A stretch of DNA of 64,000 nucleotides from Rhodopirellula sp. P2 (GTDB taxonomy: Bacteria; Planctomycetota; Planctomycetia; Pirellulales; Pirellulaceae): the NCBI RefSeq assembly GCF_028768465.1, contig NZ_CP118225.1, positions 248,001 through 312,000 of the forward strand, in the 5' to 3' direction. Both the position numbers and the translations under genes were made by a program. The notes beneath the pieces are model-generated. The model saw only the letters and a list, made by a program, of their open reading frames with translations, ran no database searches and was not told the DNA's origin. The number at the start of each line of letters is the position of its first letter. Positions within the stretch are counted from its first letter, which is position 1. Positions 44,118 through 52,345 of this stretch are shown piece by piece.

Positions 44118-45259
44118 TGGATGACCACCTTCCGACCATCCGCCAGTGATCCGCTGGGGGAAACCGGCTTCACGATCACTTCTCCCACCTCCAGCCCCTG
44201 GATGATCCCGATCGCGTCGGCAGTGTCCGAGCCCAGCGTGACCGCTCGCCAGGTCGCCGTGCTGTTGTCGTCGACAAAGACACCGTCCCGTCCCTCTCGC
44301 CGGACCAAGAAGGACTTCGGGACCAACGGGACTTCTTGCGGTTCGGCAACGGTGATGAACGCTTCCGCCCGCTGGCCGACAGCCCAGTTTCGGGGAAGTT
44401 CCAACACGCGGACATCGACAATGAACTCACGTGTTTCGCGATCCGCCTCACGCCCCAATCGAGCGACCTCGGCCGAATACGACTGCTCAGGCTCGGACCG
44501 AAAGACCACCCGTCCTGCCTGACCTGAATCTAACTTCGACATCTGCGTTTCATCCACCCAGGCGCGAATCCAAAGTTCTTCGGTTGAAATCAACGTCAAG
44601 ATGGAACTGCCGGGAACCACGACATCCCCCGGTTCTCGGTTTCGTTTGACGATCATTCCGTCAAACGGTGCCACGATGACGGTGTCGCTGAGTCGTGCCT
44701 GCTGATACTGCAGGTTCTTCTGAGCTGAAACCAGACCTTTCTGGCCCTCGTTGATCCCCGCCTCTGCCCGCGACACGTCCGCCACAGCGACCCCCAACCC
44801 CTCCGCCGATTGATCCAAGTCGCCTTGACTGGTCGCATCCCGCTTGGCGAGTTGCTCAATGCGTTGGTAATTCTTCTCTGCCTGCGTCAGCACCACGGCT
44901 GCCCGTTCTTTGTCGGCTTTCAATCGTTCAATCGCCGCCTTGGCCGCTTCCACATTGGCCACCGCGATCGCGACTTGTTGCTCCAGATCACGATTGTCCA
45001 ACCGAACCAATTCGTCCCCCGCCGAAACCCGGTCCCCTTGATCCGCCAACAACGTTTCGATGCGTCCTGAGATCTTGGGACTGATCGTGGTCGAAACGCG
45101 TGCCTCCAGCGTTCCCGTTCCCATCACCTCCTCGACCATGGTGCCGCGTTGCACGGGATGCGGAAGCACTGGAACCGGTTTGAAGCGAAACCAATACACC
45201 GCTCCGGCGATGCCAACTGCGACCACCGCCAACTTCAGTAAGGGCAGGAACCGTCTCAT
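44114..45259 (-). CDS. HlyD/MacA-type periplasmic adaptor of the ABC exporter
   Basis: 381 residues with an N-terminal anchor (LKLAVVAVGIAGAVYWF). The first lipoyl half (GRIETLLADQGDRVSAGDELV), a coiled coil (about 90-180, many Lys/Glu/Ala/Gln heptads), the second lipoyl half (VIVAPFDGMIVKRNREPGDVV) and the beta-barrel domain follow. Its position directly upstream of the ABC permease, with ATGA overlaps at both ends, makes it the adaptor of that exporter, though it could also serve the RND pump upstream. Confidence 0.93.
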   Translation of the reverse strand: MRRFLPLLKLAVVAVGIAGAVYWFRFKPVPVLPHPVQRGTMVEEVMGTGTLEARVSTTISPKISGRIETLLADQGDRVSAGDELVRLDNRDLEQQVAIAVANVEAAKAAIERLKADKERAAVVLTQAEKNYQRIEQLAKRDATSQGDLDQSAEGLGVAVADVSRAEAGINEGQKGLVSAQKNLQYQQARLSDTVIVAPFDGMIVKRNREPGDVVVPGSSILTLISTEELWIRAWVDETQMSKLDSGQAGRVVFRSEPEQSYSAEVARLGREADRETREFIVDVRVLELPRNWAVGQRAEAFITVAEPQEVPLVPKSFLVRREGRDGVFVDDNSTATWRAVTLGSDTADAIGIIQGLEVGEVIVKPVSPSGSLADGRKVVIQ

Positions 45260-45507
45260 GAGTCTTGCCTCTCCTGCGTGACAAATTCAACGGAGGAAAC
45301 ACCGGCTAAAAGACGAATCGCGGCGTTCACGATGCACCGATCATTCCGATCCGAAACCGGACACAGAAGCTTCACTGTTTTGTCTTCCACGCTCACAAAA
45401 CGAGCTTGGTCAAATCCCAGTCGCCTCAGCGATTGGTTGACCCGTTCACGGAGCCGGGAATCTGCTTCACTGAGTGCTTGAGAGGGAGTGTTTTGCATGT
45501 CGTTCAT
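45256..45507 (-). CDS. Small BON-like protein between the RND and ABC modules
   Basis: 83 residues from the ATG at 45507, which overlaps the RND stop (ATGA). Its own stop overlaps the second adaptor start in the same way. After 20 polar residues, RLRERVNQSLRRLGF, FVSVEDKTVKLLCPVSDR and AIRLLAGVSSVEFV give the helix-strand-strand-helix-strand pattern and GV-x-x-V ending of a BON domain. BON domains bind lipid or peptidoglycan-linked partners or regulate assemblies. I see no signal peptide, so it is probably cytoplasmic. The overlaps leave little doubt that it is translated; the function is unknown. Confidence 0.75.
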   Translation of the reverse strand: MNDMQNTPSQALSEADSRLRERVNQSLRRLGFDQARFVSVEDKTVKLLCPVSDRNDRCIVNAAIRLLAGVSSVEFVTQERQDS

Positions 45508-48500
45508 TTCGCAATGGCCTTCGGTTGGTAAAGCAACCAGTAGGCTGCGGGAATAACGATCAGCGTGAAGCCGGTCGATGTAAGGATGCCGAAAATAATA
45601 GCCCACGCGAGCCCCGAGAACACCGGATCCAGCGTGATCACCCAGTTGGCCAGCAGCGTGGTGCCTGCAGTCAACAAAATGGGCCGCGTGCGGACGGCGA
45701 CGCTGCGGATGATCGATTCTCGCAGGTCATGACCTTCGTTTTCAGCCAGATGAATGAAGTCAATCAGGACGACCGAGTTGCGAACCACGATGCCAGCCAG
45801 CGCGATCATTCCGATCATCGCCGTGGCGGTGAAGAACACGGGATTGGGGTGCCCACCGATGGGTTGGTCCATGATCCAATTCAACAACCAAAAACCAGGC
45901 AGGATCCCAATCATGGACAGCGGAATCGCGGTCATGATCAACACAGGCAACAACCGCGAACCGGTCTGAAACATCAAGATCACAAAGATCCCCAACAACG
46001 CGGCCGCGAAGGCGAGCCCCAGATCACGAAAGACATCCAACGTGATGTCCCATTCCCCTTCCCCCGACCAGACCACGCTGTAACCACTGGGAACCGACCA
46101 GGGCACGCCACCACCGATTGAGAGCCAGGAACGTTGGTCCAGCGGAATGGGCGTGACAGTGGGCGTGTCCGCGTGTTCCGGATCGCGTACTTGCCCCACC
46201 CCAGTCGGCTGATCCACACGGTCAAATTCGATGTCCATGATCGCATCCGCAGGTGGTCGACCAGCCACTTCGGCATAGACATACACGACCCGTCGCAGGT
46301 TCTTGTGATAAATCGTTTTGTCTTCCACTGTTTCGCGAAACTTGCCCAACGAACCCAACTGGACAATTTCTCCGCTGCTGCCTCGCACATAGATTTCTTC
46401 CAAGTCATCCAGCGCTGAGCGACGTTCCCGTGGCAGTCTCAACTCCACCCACAACGGTTCAACTTCGTCAGGCAAGTGCAGCACCGTTGCTTTGCTCCCG
46501 CTCAACACCGCTTCGACCGTGTCAGCGATTGTTTGGGTGGAGATTCCAGACAGAGCTGCTTTGGGTTTGTCCGTCTCAAACACAAACCGGACTTGATCGT
46601 CTTCTGCACTGACGTCCAAGTCCACCAGTCCCGGTTCCGATTTCAGACGCGTTTTGACGTGCCGTGCAAACGCAATCTGATTTGCGTAGTTGCCCTCCGG
46701 TGGACCGTAGACCTCCGCCACAATCGACGACAACACAGGCGGTCCGGGTGGCACCTCGACCAACTTCACATTCGCGTTCATCGAAGCCGCCAAGCGATCG
46801 ATGTCGTCGCGAATTCGGAGAATCAATTCATGGGACTGCTGAACTCGATGATCTTTGTCGATCAAGTTGACACGGATGTCGGCGACATGGTTTCCTTGCC
46901 GAAGAAAATAGTGTCGCACCAACCCGTTGAAATCGATCGGCGAACTGAGTCCCACAAACACTTCGTAGTCACGAACTTCTGACAACCCGCCGAGGTAGCT
47001 TCCCAACCGGCGAGCCACCGCGTCGGTGCGTTCCAGGGTCGTGCCTTCAGGCATGTCGATGACAAGCTGGAATTCATTCTTGTTGTCATACGGCAGCATC
47101 TTCACGGGGACCTTGCGGAACACCGGCAGCAGCATCGCGGCGATCAACATCACACCGATGGCCAACAAAACGCCGGTCGCCATCCAACGCCCTGTCAAGA
47201 TCGGCGACAAAACCCATCGCGAAAGGCGGTAAAGAGGTGTGGTGGTGACGTCGTATTCATTTGCGTGATGCGAGTCATCCAGCTGTTTCAATGAGACCAT
47301 GGCCAACCAGGGCGTGATCACGAACGCCACCAACGTGGAGATCGTCACCGTCAGCGGCACGTTCAACGCCATCGGCCCCATGTACGGTCCCATCATGCCC
47401 GTGATGAATGCCAGCGGCAAAAAACTCGCAATGATCGCCAGCGTGGACAGCAGCAACGCGGGACGCACCTCCTGAACGGCTCGCAAAACAGATTGGCGAG
47501 GCGGCAAAATCTTCATCGCGTAATACCTGGCGATGTTCTCGACATCCGTGATCGGGTCGTCCACCAACAGCCCCAGTGCCAGGATCAACGCAAACATCGT
47601 GACCCGGTTGATCGAGTATCCCACCATCAAGTTGATGAACAGCGTCAAGCTGTAACAAACAGGGATTGCCAAGGCGATCACGAGCGCCGGACGCCACCCC
47701 ATCGTCAACCCAATCAAGCCAATGACGGTCAACACCGCCACCACCAACCCTTCGACCAGTTCGTTGACCTTGTCGTTCGCCGTTTCCCCGTAGTCGCGAG
47801 TGACGCGGTACTTCACACCGGCAGGAAGATGGGATTGGGAAAGCGTTTCCATCTTGGTATGCACCGCATCGGCAACATGCACCGCGTTGCTGCCTTTGCG
47901 TTTGGCAACCGAAAGATTGACTGCCGGAAACACGGATGCATCAGCCGCGGCATGCTCTGGGTCTGCGGGACCAAAACCAATCCAGCTGTAGCTTTCCGAC
48001 TCGGCGGGGCCATCGATCACCGTCGCCACGTTTTTCAAGTGCACAGGGCGGTTCCCGTTGACACCGACGACCATCTCGCTCAGTTCGTCCACGTTGCGAA
48101 AAAACGTGCCAGTCTCGACATGGAACGACTGGTTCTGTTGTTCGAACTGACCGTTGCGACGCGTCACGTTGCTGACTCGCATGGCCGCCGCGACGTCCAG
48201 CGGCGAGACCTGATGCGCCGCCAATCGCTGCGCGTCCAATTGAACATTGATGCGTCGAGGCCGTCCCCCGATCACGTCCACTCGGTTGGTATTGGGAATC
48301 GCCTGCAACTCATGCTGCAGTTCCTCGGCAATCCGTCGCAGTTCATGATCGCCATAACGTTCCGGTTGCTCGGACCACAGCGTCGCGATCACAATCGGCA
48401 CATCATCGACTTCGATCGGTTTGATCACCCAAGCATCGACCGATGGTGGAATCAAATCCGTGGAAGAATTGATTTTGTTGTAAAGCTTGACCAGCGAGTC

Positions 48501-48845
48501 TTCCCGATCTTCGCCGACGAAGAACCGCACCGTCACGATGCATGAACCGGGGCTGGACATCGAATAGACGTACTCCACCCCATCGATTTGATAAAGCAGT
48601 TTTTCAATTCGATCGGTGACCTGGCGTTCCACTTCCGCAGCGGAAAGCCCCGGTGCGGAAACCATCACATCGGCCATCGGCACAACGATTTGGGGTTCTT
48701 CCTCACGAGGTGTCAGGATCAGCGAAGCAGCTCCCAGCATCAACGACACCACGATCAACATGATCGCGACATCACCACGCAGGAAAACCTCAACAATCCG
48801 AGTCAGCAGGGGCGAACCATCCGATTCAACAACGGGGTCACTCAT
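45504..48845 (-). CDS. RND-superfamily efflux permease (AcrB-like, non-metal branch)
   Basis: 1,113 residues with the duplicated RND plan: TM1 (IMLIVVSLMLGAASLIL), a first periplasmic loop (about 45-350), TM2-6, TM7 near 550, a second loop and TM8-12. TM4 reads LGLLVDDPITDVEN. The Asp pair resembles HAE/AcrB pumps (LLVDDAIVVVEN), but the second position and the extra Asp differ. The AALLGIFVILMFQTGS and MIALAGIVVRNSVVLIDF segments are typical of TM8 and TM10. The heavy-metal DFG motif is absent. It is proton-driven export with the adaptor encoded just upstream (8-nt overlap). The sulfur-gene setting suggests a sulfur- or thiol-containing substrate, which is unproven. Confidence 0.94.
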   Translation of the reverse strand: MSDPVVESDGSPLLTRIVEVFLRGDVAIMLIVVSLMLGAASLILTPREEEPQIVVPMADVMVSAPGLSAAEVERQVTDRIEKLLYQIDGVEYVYSMSSPGSCIVTVRFFVGEDREDSLVKLYNKINSSTDLIPPSVDAWVIKPIEVDDVPIVIATLWSEQPERYGDHELRRIAEELQHELQAIPNTNRVDVIGGRPRRINVQLDAQRLAAHQVSPLDVAAAMRVSNVTRRNGQFEQQNQSFHVETGTFFRNVDELSEMVVGVNGNRPVHLKNVATVIDGPAESESYSWIGFGPADPEHAAADASVFPAVNLSVAKRKGSNAVHVADAVHTKMETLSQSHLPAGVKYRVTRDYGETANDKVNELVEGLVVAVLTVIGLIGLTMGWRPALVIALAIPVCYSLTLFINLMVGYSINRVTMFALILALGLLVDDPITDVENIARYYAMKILPPRQSVLRAVQEVRPALLLSTLAIIASFLPLAFITGMMGPYMGPMALNVPLTVTISTLVAFVITPWLAMVSLKQLDDSHHANEYDVTTTPLYRLSRWVLSPILTGRWMATGVLLAIGVMLIAAMLLPVFRKVPVKMLPYDNKNEFQLVIDMPEGTTLERTDAVARRLGSYLGGLSEVRDYEVFVGLSSPIDFNGLVRHYFLRQGNHVADIRVNLIDKDHRVQQSHELILRIRDDIDRLAASMNANVKLVEVPPGPPVLSSIVAEVYGPPEGNYANQIAFARHVKTRLKSEPGLVDLDVSAEDDQVRFVFETDKPKAALSGISTQTIADTVEAVLSGSKATVLHLPDEVEPLWVELRLPRERRSALDDLEEIYVRGSSGEIVQLGSLGKFRETVEDKTIYHKNLRRVVYVYAEVAGRPPADAIMDIEFDRVDQPTGVGQVRDPEHADTPTVTPIPLDQRSWLSIGGGVPWSVPSGYSVVWSGEGEWDITLDVFRDLGLAFAAALLGIFVILMFQTGSRLLPVLIMTAIPLSMIGILPGFWLLNWIMDQPIGGHPNPVFFTATAMIGMIALAGIVVRNSVVLIDFIHLAENEGHDLRESIIRSVAVRTRPILLTAGTTLLANWVITLDPVFSGLAWAIIFGILTSTGFTLIVIPAAYWLLYQPKAIAK

Positions 48846-49968
48846 GATCGCGTGCTCCTTCCGGCGTCACCGTTGCACCCTCGGGATGCAGCACCACTCG
48901 CTCCCCAACATCCACACCACTGAGCACCTCTTTCCGCCCAGGCATTCCGAGACTGCCACTTTGAATCAAGCGACGCTCCACAACTCCATCGGGCAGAACC
49001 ACATCAACAAACTCCAGTTGCCCGATGCGAACCACGGCATCCGTGTTCAAACAGAGATGCCGGCGGGTTCCCGATGGAATCAACAATCGGCCGAACATCC
49101 CTTCATAGAGGTCCTCTGATTTCGGCAGGCTGGCTTTCACCAAGAAAGATCGGCTGGGCGCGTCCGCCTGAGGAACAATCTCATCCACCGTGGCTCGAAA
49201 GACACGATTGAGGGCATCCACTTTGACATCCAGTTCGTCACCGGCACGCAGCTTCACTGCCAGATGTTCCATCACAGGAGCCTCCAGTCGCAACGAGGTC
49301 TCGTCGTAGAGCGTCAAGATCGGCTGGCCAGGCTGAGCGATGTCGCCGGGTTCAGCACTGCGATCAACAATCCGCCCGCTCTTGGCCGCGGTCACCGTCG
49401 CATACGAAAGCATCACTTCCGCTTCACGAACCGCTTGCATCGCCTTCGCCTCCTCGGCAATGGTCACCTGCACATCGCGACTGGCGTTGTCAAAGTCCGA
49501 TCGCGACGCGGCGTTCTGCTGCTGCAATAACTTCACTCGGTTGAAATGCTTTTCCGCTTGCTCTCGGTTCGCTGTGGCCGCTTCCAATCCGCGTTTGGCT
49601 TGTGCCAAACGACTTTGGTATTCCTTGTCATCCAAACGAATCAGCGTTTGTCCTTTCTCGACCTGATCACCGGCCCCGACCGTGATCTCTTCGATCGTGG
49701 CCATCAACTTGGCCGACACGATTGTCCGACTGGACGCCTTCAGCGTTCCGATCGCTTCCTCAATCGTTTGCTTCTCGACTTCGTGAACCGTGTCCGTTGG
49801 TTGGTCGCCGAGTTTCGCATCCGCTGGAGCCTTCCACCCCGGTTCGACCTTTTCCTCCAACATCCCTGACAACCACGCGATCGTGCCCAACAAGGCAACC
49901 ATCGCGACGCCTGCCACCATCAGTTTTGAAAGCTTCGAGAACACCTTTTGGAATGCTTGCCCGCTCAT
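48838..49968 (-). CDS. Periplasmic adaptor (membrane fusion protein) of the RND pump
   Basis: 376 residues. An N-terminal hydrophobic anchor (LMVAGVAMVALLGTIAWLSG) is followed by the first lipoyl half (ATIEEITVGAGDQVEKGQTLI), a short helical hairpin (about 110-180), the second half (SGRIVDRSAEPGDIAQPGQPIL) and the beta-barrel (DVKVDALNRVFRATVDEIVP). It follows the AcrA/MdtA plan. Its start overlaps the FAD-oxidoreductase stop by 1 nt (TGATG), and its end overlaps the RND start by 8 nt. Confidence 0.94.
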   Translation of the reverse strand: MSGQAFQKVFSKLSKLMVAGVAMVALLGTIAWLSGMLEEKVEPGWKAPADAKLGDQPTDTVHEVEKQTIEEAIGTLKASSRTIVSAKLMATIEEITVGAGDQVEKGQTLIRLDDKEYQSRLAQAKRGLEAATANREQAEKHFNRVKLLQQQNAASRSDFDNASRDVQVTIAEEAKAMQAVREAEVMLSYATVTAAKSGRIVDRSAEPGDIAQPGQPILTLYDETSLRLEAPVMEHLAVKLRAGDELDVKVDALNRVFRATVDEIVPQADAPSRSFLVKASLPKSEDLYEGMFGRLLIPSGTRRHLCLNTDAVVRIGQLEFVDVVLPDGVVERRLIQSGSLGMPGRKEVLSGVDVGERVVLHPEGATVTPEGARDHE

Positions 49969-51128
49969 CAGTTTGCCTCCTGGTTGGATGAATCGACGCG
50001 ACGGTCAACTTGAAATTCAGAAACGAATCGCTTGTCGATCCATGTTTTGAGATGCCAACACCAACGGCGATGGGCCGTGATGCAGCCATACTGCAGAAGT
50101 GCCTTGCCGTCACCGGTGTTCAGCAACTTCAAGAAGTCACTTTGGGGGTCGAATGCGTTCATGGAACCGCCCAACAAGAATGCTCGAAGATTGTGCCACA
50201 AAACCGGGCACTGCCTGACGGCATACACGCCCGCTTTGGGAACCGGGGATTCCACGATCGTCCCCGAATCACCGACCGCGAAAACACGCGGGTCCGTCAG
50301 CGACTGAAGCGTTTTCGATGTCGCGATGAACCCTCGGTCGTCGGTCTGCAAATTCAATTGTTTGAGCACTGGTGGCGCCGCTGCCCCCGTGGCCCAGATC
50401 ACGACCTCGGCATCGTACCGGCTGCCGTCTTCGGTTTCCAAGAATTTATCGCCAACGTGGGTGACGCGTTGCCCGGTCGTGACCCGCACGCCTCGCGACG
50501 CCAGAATCCGCTGGATGCGTCTGACACTCCGCTGAGTCATGCCTTCGGCAACAGAGTCACTGCTGGTGAAGATTTCGACCGAAACCTGGCGACTCAGCTG
50601 TTGTCTCTCACAGTGCTGCAACAGACACAAGGCGATTTCGACACTGGCAACCCCACCACCAACAATCGCGACTTTCGACGCCTGCTTCGTATCCGCTTGG
50701 GTCGTTTCCAGGCGTTGGTTCAACCGAGTCAAAAAAGTCTGCATCGGTTTGATCGGGACCAGCGACGCCGCTGCTGCGTGCATTTCCCATCCGGCAGGCA
50801 TCGAACCAACGCCAATCGACAATGCATCAAACGGGATTGCATCATGGTCGGCAAACAGCACCTTCCCCGCTTTCAAATCCAGTCCGTTTGTTTCCGCCAA
50901 AATCAATTTGGCACCAGCCCGCTGGCACAGCGCATCCAAGTCAATTCGCATCTCGTCGTCATTGAACTGGCCTCCCAAGGTTCCCGGCAACATCCCCGAG
51001 TAGGTCGCGGTTGCGAACTTGCTGATGCACGTCAGCTCACAGCCTTCGATGGGATTGGTTTCCCATTGCCGAACGATGTGAGCATTCGTGTGACCGATGC
51101 CCAGCAGAACGAGGTTCTTGGGAATCAT
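49968..51128 (-). CDS. FAD-dependent pyridine-nucleotide-type oxidoreductase (SQR/NDH-2-like)
   Basis: 386 residues with two dinucleotide folds: an N-terminal FAD fold (LVLLGIGHTNAHIV) and a central NAD(P)-type fold (VAIVGGGVASVEIAL). WATGAA and the FAD-ribityl segment VFAVGDSGTI follow. YSGMLPGTLGGQF and MRIDLDALCQRAGA resemble the FAD domain that is fused to SelD in some bacteria. The protein here stands alone, with no SelD domain. The wider family includes sulfide:quinone oxidoreductase and NDH-2. In this sulfur operon I infer an electron-transfer role with sulfide or persulfide; this is not proven. The ATG at 51128 overlaps the rhodanese stop (TGATG); a GTG lies one codon upstream. Confidence 0.85.
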   Translation of the reverse strand: MIPKNLVLLGIGHTNAHIVRQWETNPIEGCELTCISKFATATYSGMLPGTLGGQFNDDEMRIDLDALCQRAGAKLILAETNGLDLKAGKVLFADHDAIPFDALSIGVGSMPAGWEMHAAAASLVPIKPMQTFLTRLNQRLETTQADTKQASKVAIVGGGVASVEIALCLLQHCERQQLSRQVSVEIFTSSDSVAEGMTQRSVRRIQRILASRGVRVTTGQRVTHVGDKFLETEDGSRYDAEVVIWATGAAAPPVLKQLNLQTDDRGFIATSKTLQSLTDPRVFAVGDSGTIVESPVPKAGVYAVRQCPVLWHNLRAFLLGGSMNAFDPQSDFLKLLNTGDGKALLQYGCITAHRRWCWHLKTWIDKRFVSEFQVDRRVDSSNQEAN

Positions 51129-51670
51129 CACTCCGTCACTTGCTCGTACTTGGATGGGATTTTGTACCGATCGCTGTAGGTGTGCACTCGGTTGGTCGGC
51201 TCACCCTTGAGGGTGACCAACGGCAATCCGGCATCCACCCATTTCAGAATGCTGCCCTTGTAGTTTTTGACCTTCACTCCTTTGCCCAGCAACTGCTTGG
51301 CGTAGGCACCACTGCGACCTCCAACGGTGCAGTAAGCAATCACGAGTCGGCCGCGGTACTTGGCCGCATCCTTCTCATACATCTCTTTGGTGATCGCACC
51401 AGGGATCACGGACACCCGAGTCTCCTTGTCCGAACGCACATCCACCACAACAAATCCCGGATCGGAAACCTCCGAACCGTTCTGTTTCGCTTGGTCCTCT
51501 TGCTTCTTCTGGTTGGCAAGCAACTGACGCACCGTCTGCGTGTCGATGGTTTCCACTTTGGGTCCACCAAAGAGCCCGCCAAACTGAGCGGAGACGGTCT
51601 GGCAATGAATTGACATCAACACCAAAACAGCCATGAAACCAAAGAGCGGTCGAATGGATGCAATCATCAT
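51128..51670 (-). CDS. Exported single-domain rhodanese-like sulfurtransferase
   Basis: 180 residues. The signal peptide spans residues 1-29 (FMAVLVLMSIHCQTVSAQ). The rhodanese fold follows: FVVVDVRSDKE, then the active loop IAYCTVGGRSGAYAK with nucleophile C114 in CxxGGRS form, and IKNYKG-like and WVDAGLPLVT endings. It carries persulfide sulfur in the periplasm. An insertion of charged residues (55-68) precedes the first core strand. The frame reaches back to 51967, inside the neighbouring gene, so I chose the ATG pair at 51670/51667 that starts the signal peptide. Confidence 0.9.
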   Translation of the reverse strand: MMIASIRPLFGFMAVLVLMSIHCQTVSAQFGGLFGGPKVETIDTQTVRQLLANQKKQEDQAKQNGSEVSDPGFVVVDVRSDKETRVSVIPGAITKEMYEKDAAKYRGRLVIAYCTVGGRSGAYAKQLLGKGVKVKNYKGSILKWVDAGLPLVTLKGEPTNRVHTYSDRYKIPSKYEQVTE

Positions 51671-51720
51671 GTGAAACTTTGTTTGAAAGAGACTTGTGTG
51701 AATGAGAACGGAATGGATCA

Positions 51721-52344
51721 TCAAATGGCTGGTGTCTCGACCCAAAACCATCCTCGCAATTCGCCTTCGCGAAATCCGGTGGCTTGGTCGTTGGGATAGA
51801 GCTTTGCGAGTTGGTCGCTGATCACGGGAGCGATCTGCTCGGTCGGGCCATGACACATCAAACATTGCGACTGCAACCGGATGGGCAACAACGCCGCCGC
51901 ATGTCCGTTGGTCAGCGACACGAACTGAGGCGTGTTGACTTTGGCTTCGGTCATGGATTTCGCCCATAACGGTGGCAGGTTTTTGGCATTCCGCAGTCGG
52001 ACCCCAGTTCGTCCAATCTTCACTCCGTGTTGGTCACCGACTTCCGTCGCAATTTGGTTGGCTTCCTTTTGGCACACTGCGATGGCACCGGCCGGACCTT
52101 GGGATCCCATGGCTTCCATCAATCGTCCCGACAGCTTTTGAAACAACGCGTCTTTGGCCTGGAGCATCGTTTGCTTCTGTTCTTCGGAAGGCATTTCGCC
52201 TTCGACGATCGAGACCGCCGACGCGTCCGGCTCCGATGCGTCCTCTGTCTTCGCTGGCGTGTTTTTTTGACAGCCGACATTCATCAGCAAAACCAGTCCT
52301 GCAACAGCCAGGACTCCGCTTGCTGCGATCCATTGAATTCTCAT
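51721..52344 (-). CDS. DUF3365/Tll0287-like haem-binding lipoprotein
   Basis: 207 residues. A lipoprotein signal ends in LLMNVGC with C25 as the lipidated residue. An Asp/Glu/Pro-rich linker leads to a Tll0287-like domain (about 55-205): AIAVCQKEANQIATEVG, RNAKNLPPLWAK and LQSQCLMCHGP, with C161, C164 and H165 as a c-type haem site. Related domains occur as haem-based sensor modules and as small periplasmic cytochromes. It may pass electrons between the sulfur enzymes and the TsdA-like cytochrome. It starts 1 nt after the DsrE-like gene. Confidence 0.87.
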   Translation of the reverse strand: MRIQWIAASGVLAVAGLVLLMNVGCQKNTPAKTEDASEPDASAVSIVEGEMPSEEQKQTMLQAKDALFQKLSGRLMEAMGSQGPAGAIAVCQKEANQIATEVGDQHGVKIGRTGVRLRNAKNLPPLWAKSMTEAKVNTPQFVSLTNGHAAALLPIRLQSQCLMCHGPTEQIAPVISDQLAKLYPNDQATGFREGELRGWFWVETPAI

Positions 52345-52345
52345 C

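Noticed and set aside
47493..48545. 350-codon + strand frame antisense to the second RND
   Set aside because: Same reason: a shadow of a highly conserved RND gene on the other strand.
50010..51179. 389-codon + strand frame antisense to the FAD oxidoreductase
   Set aside because: The - strand has FAD and NAD(P) folds and overlapping operon junctions; the + strand frame has none.
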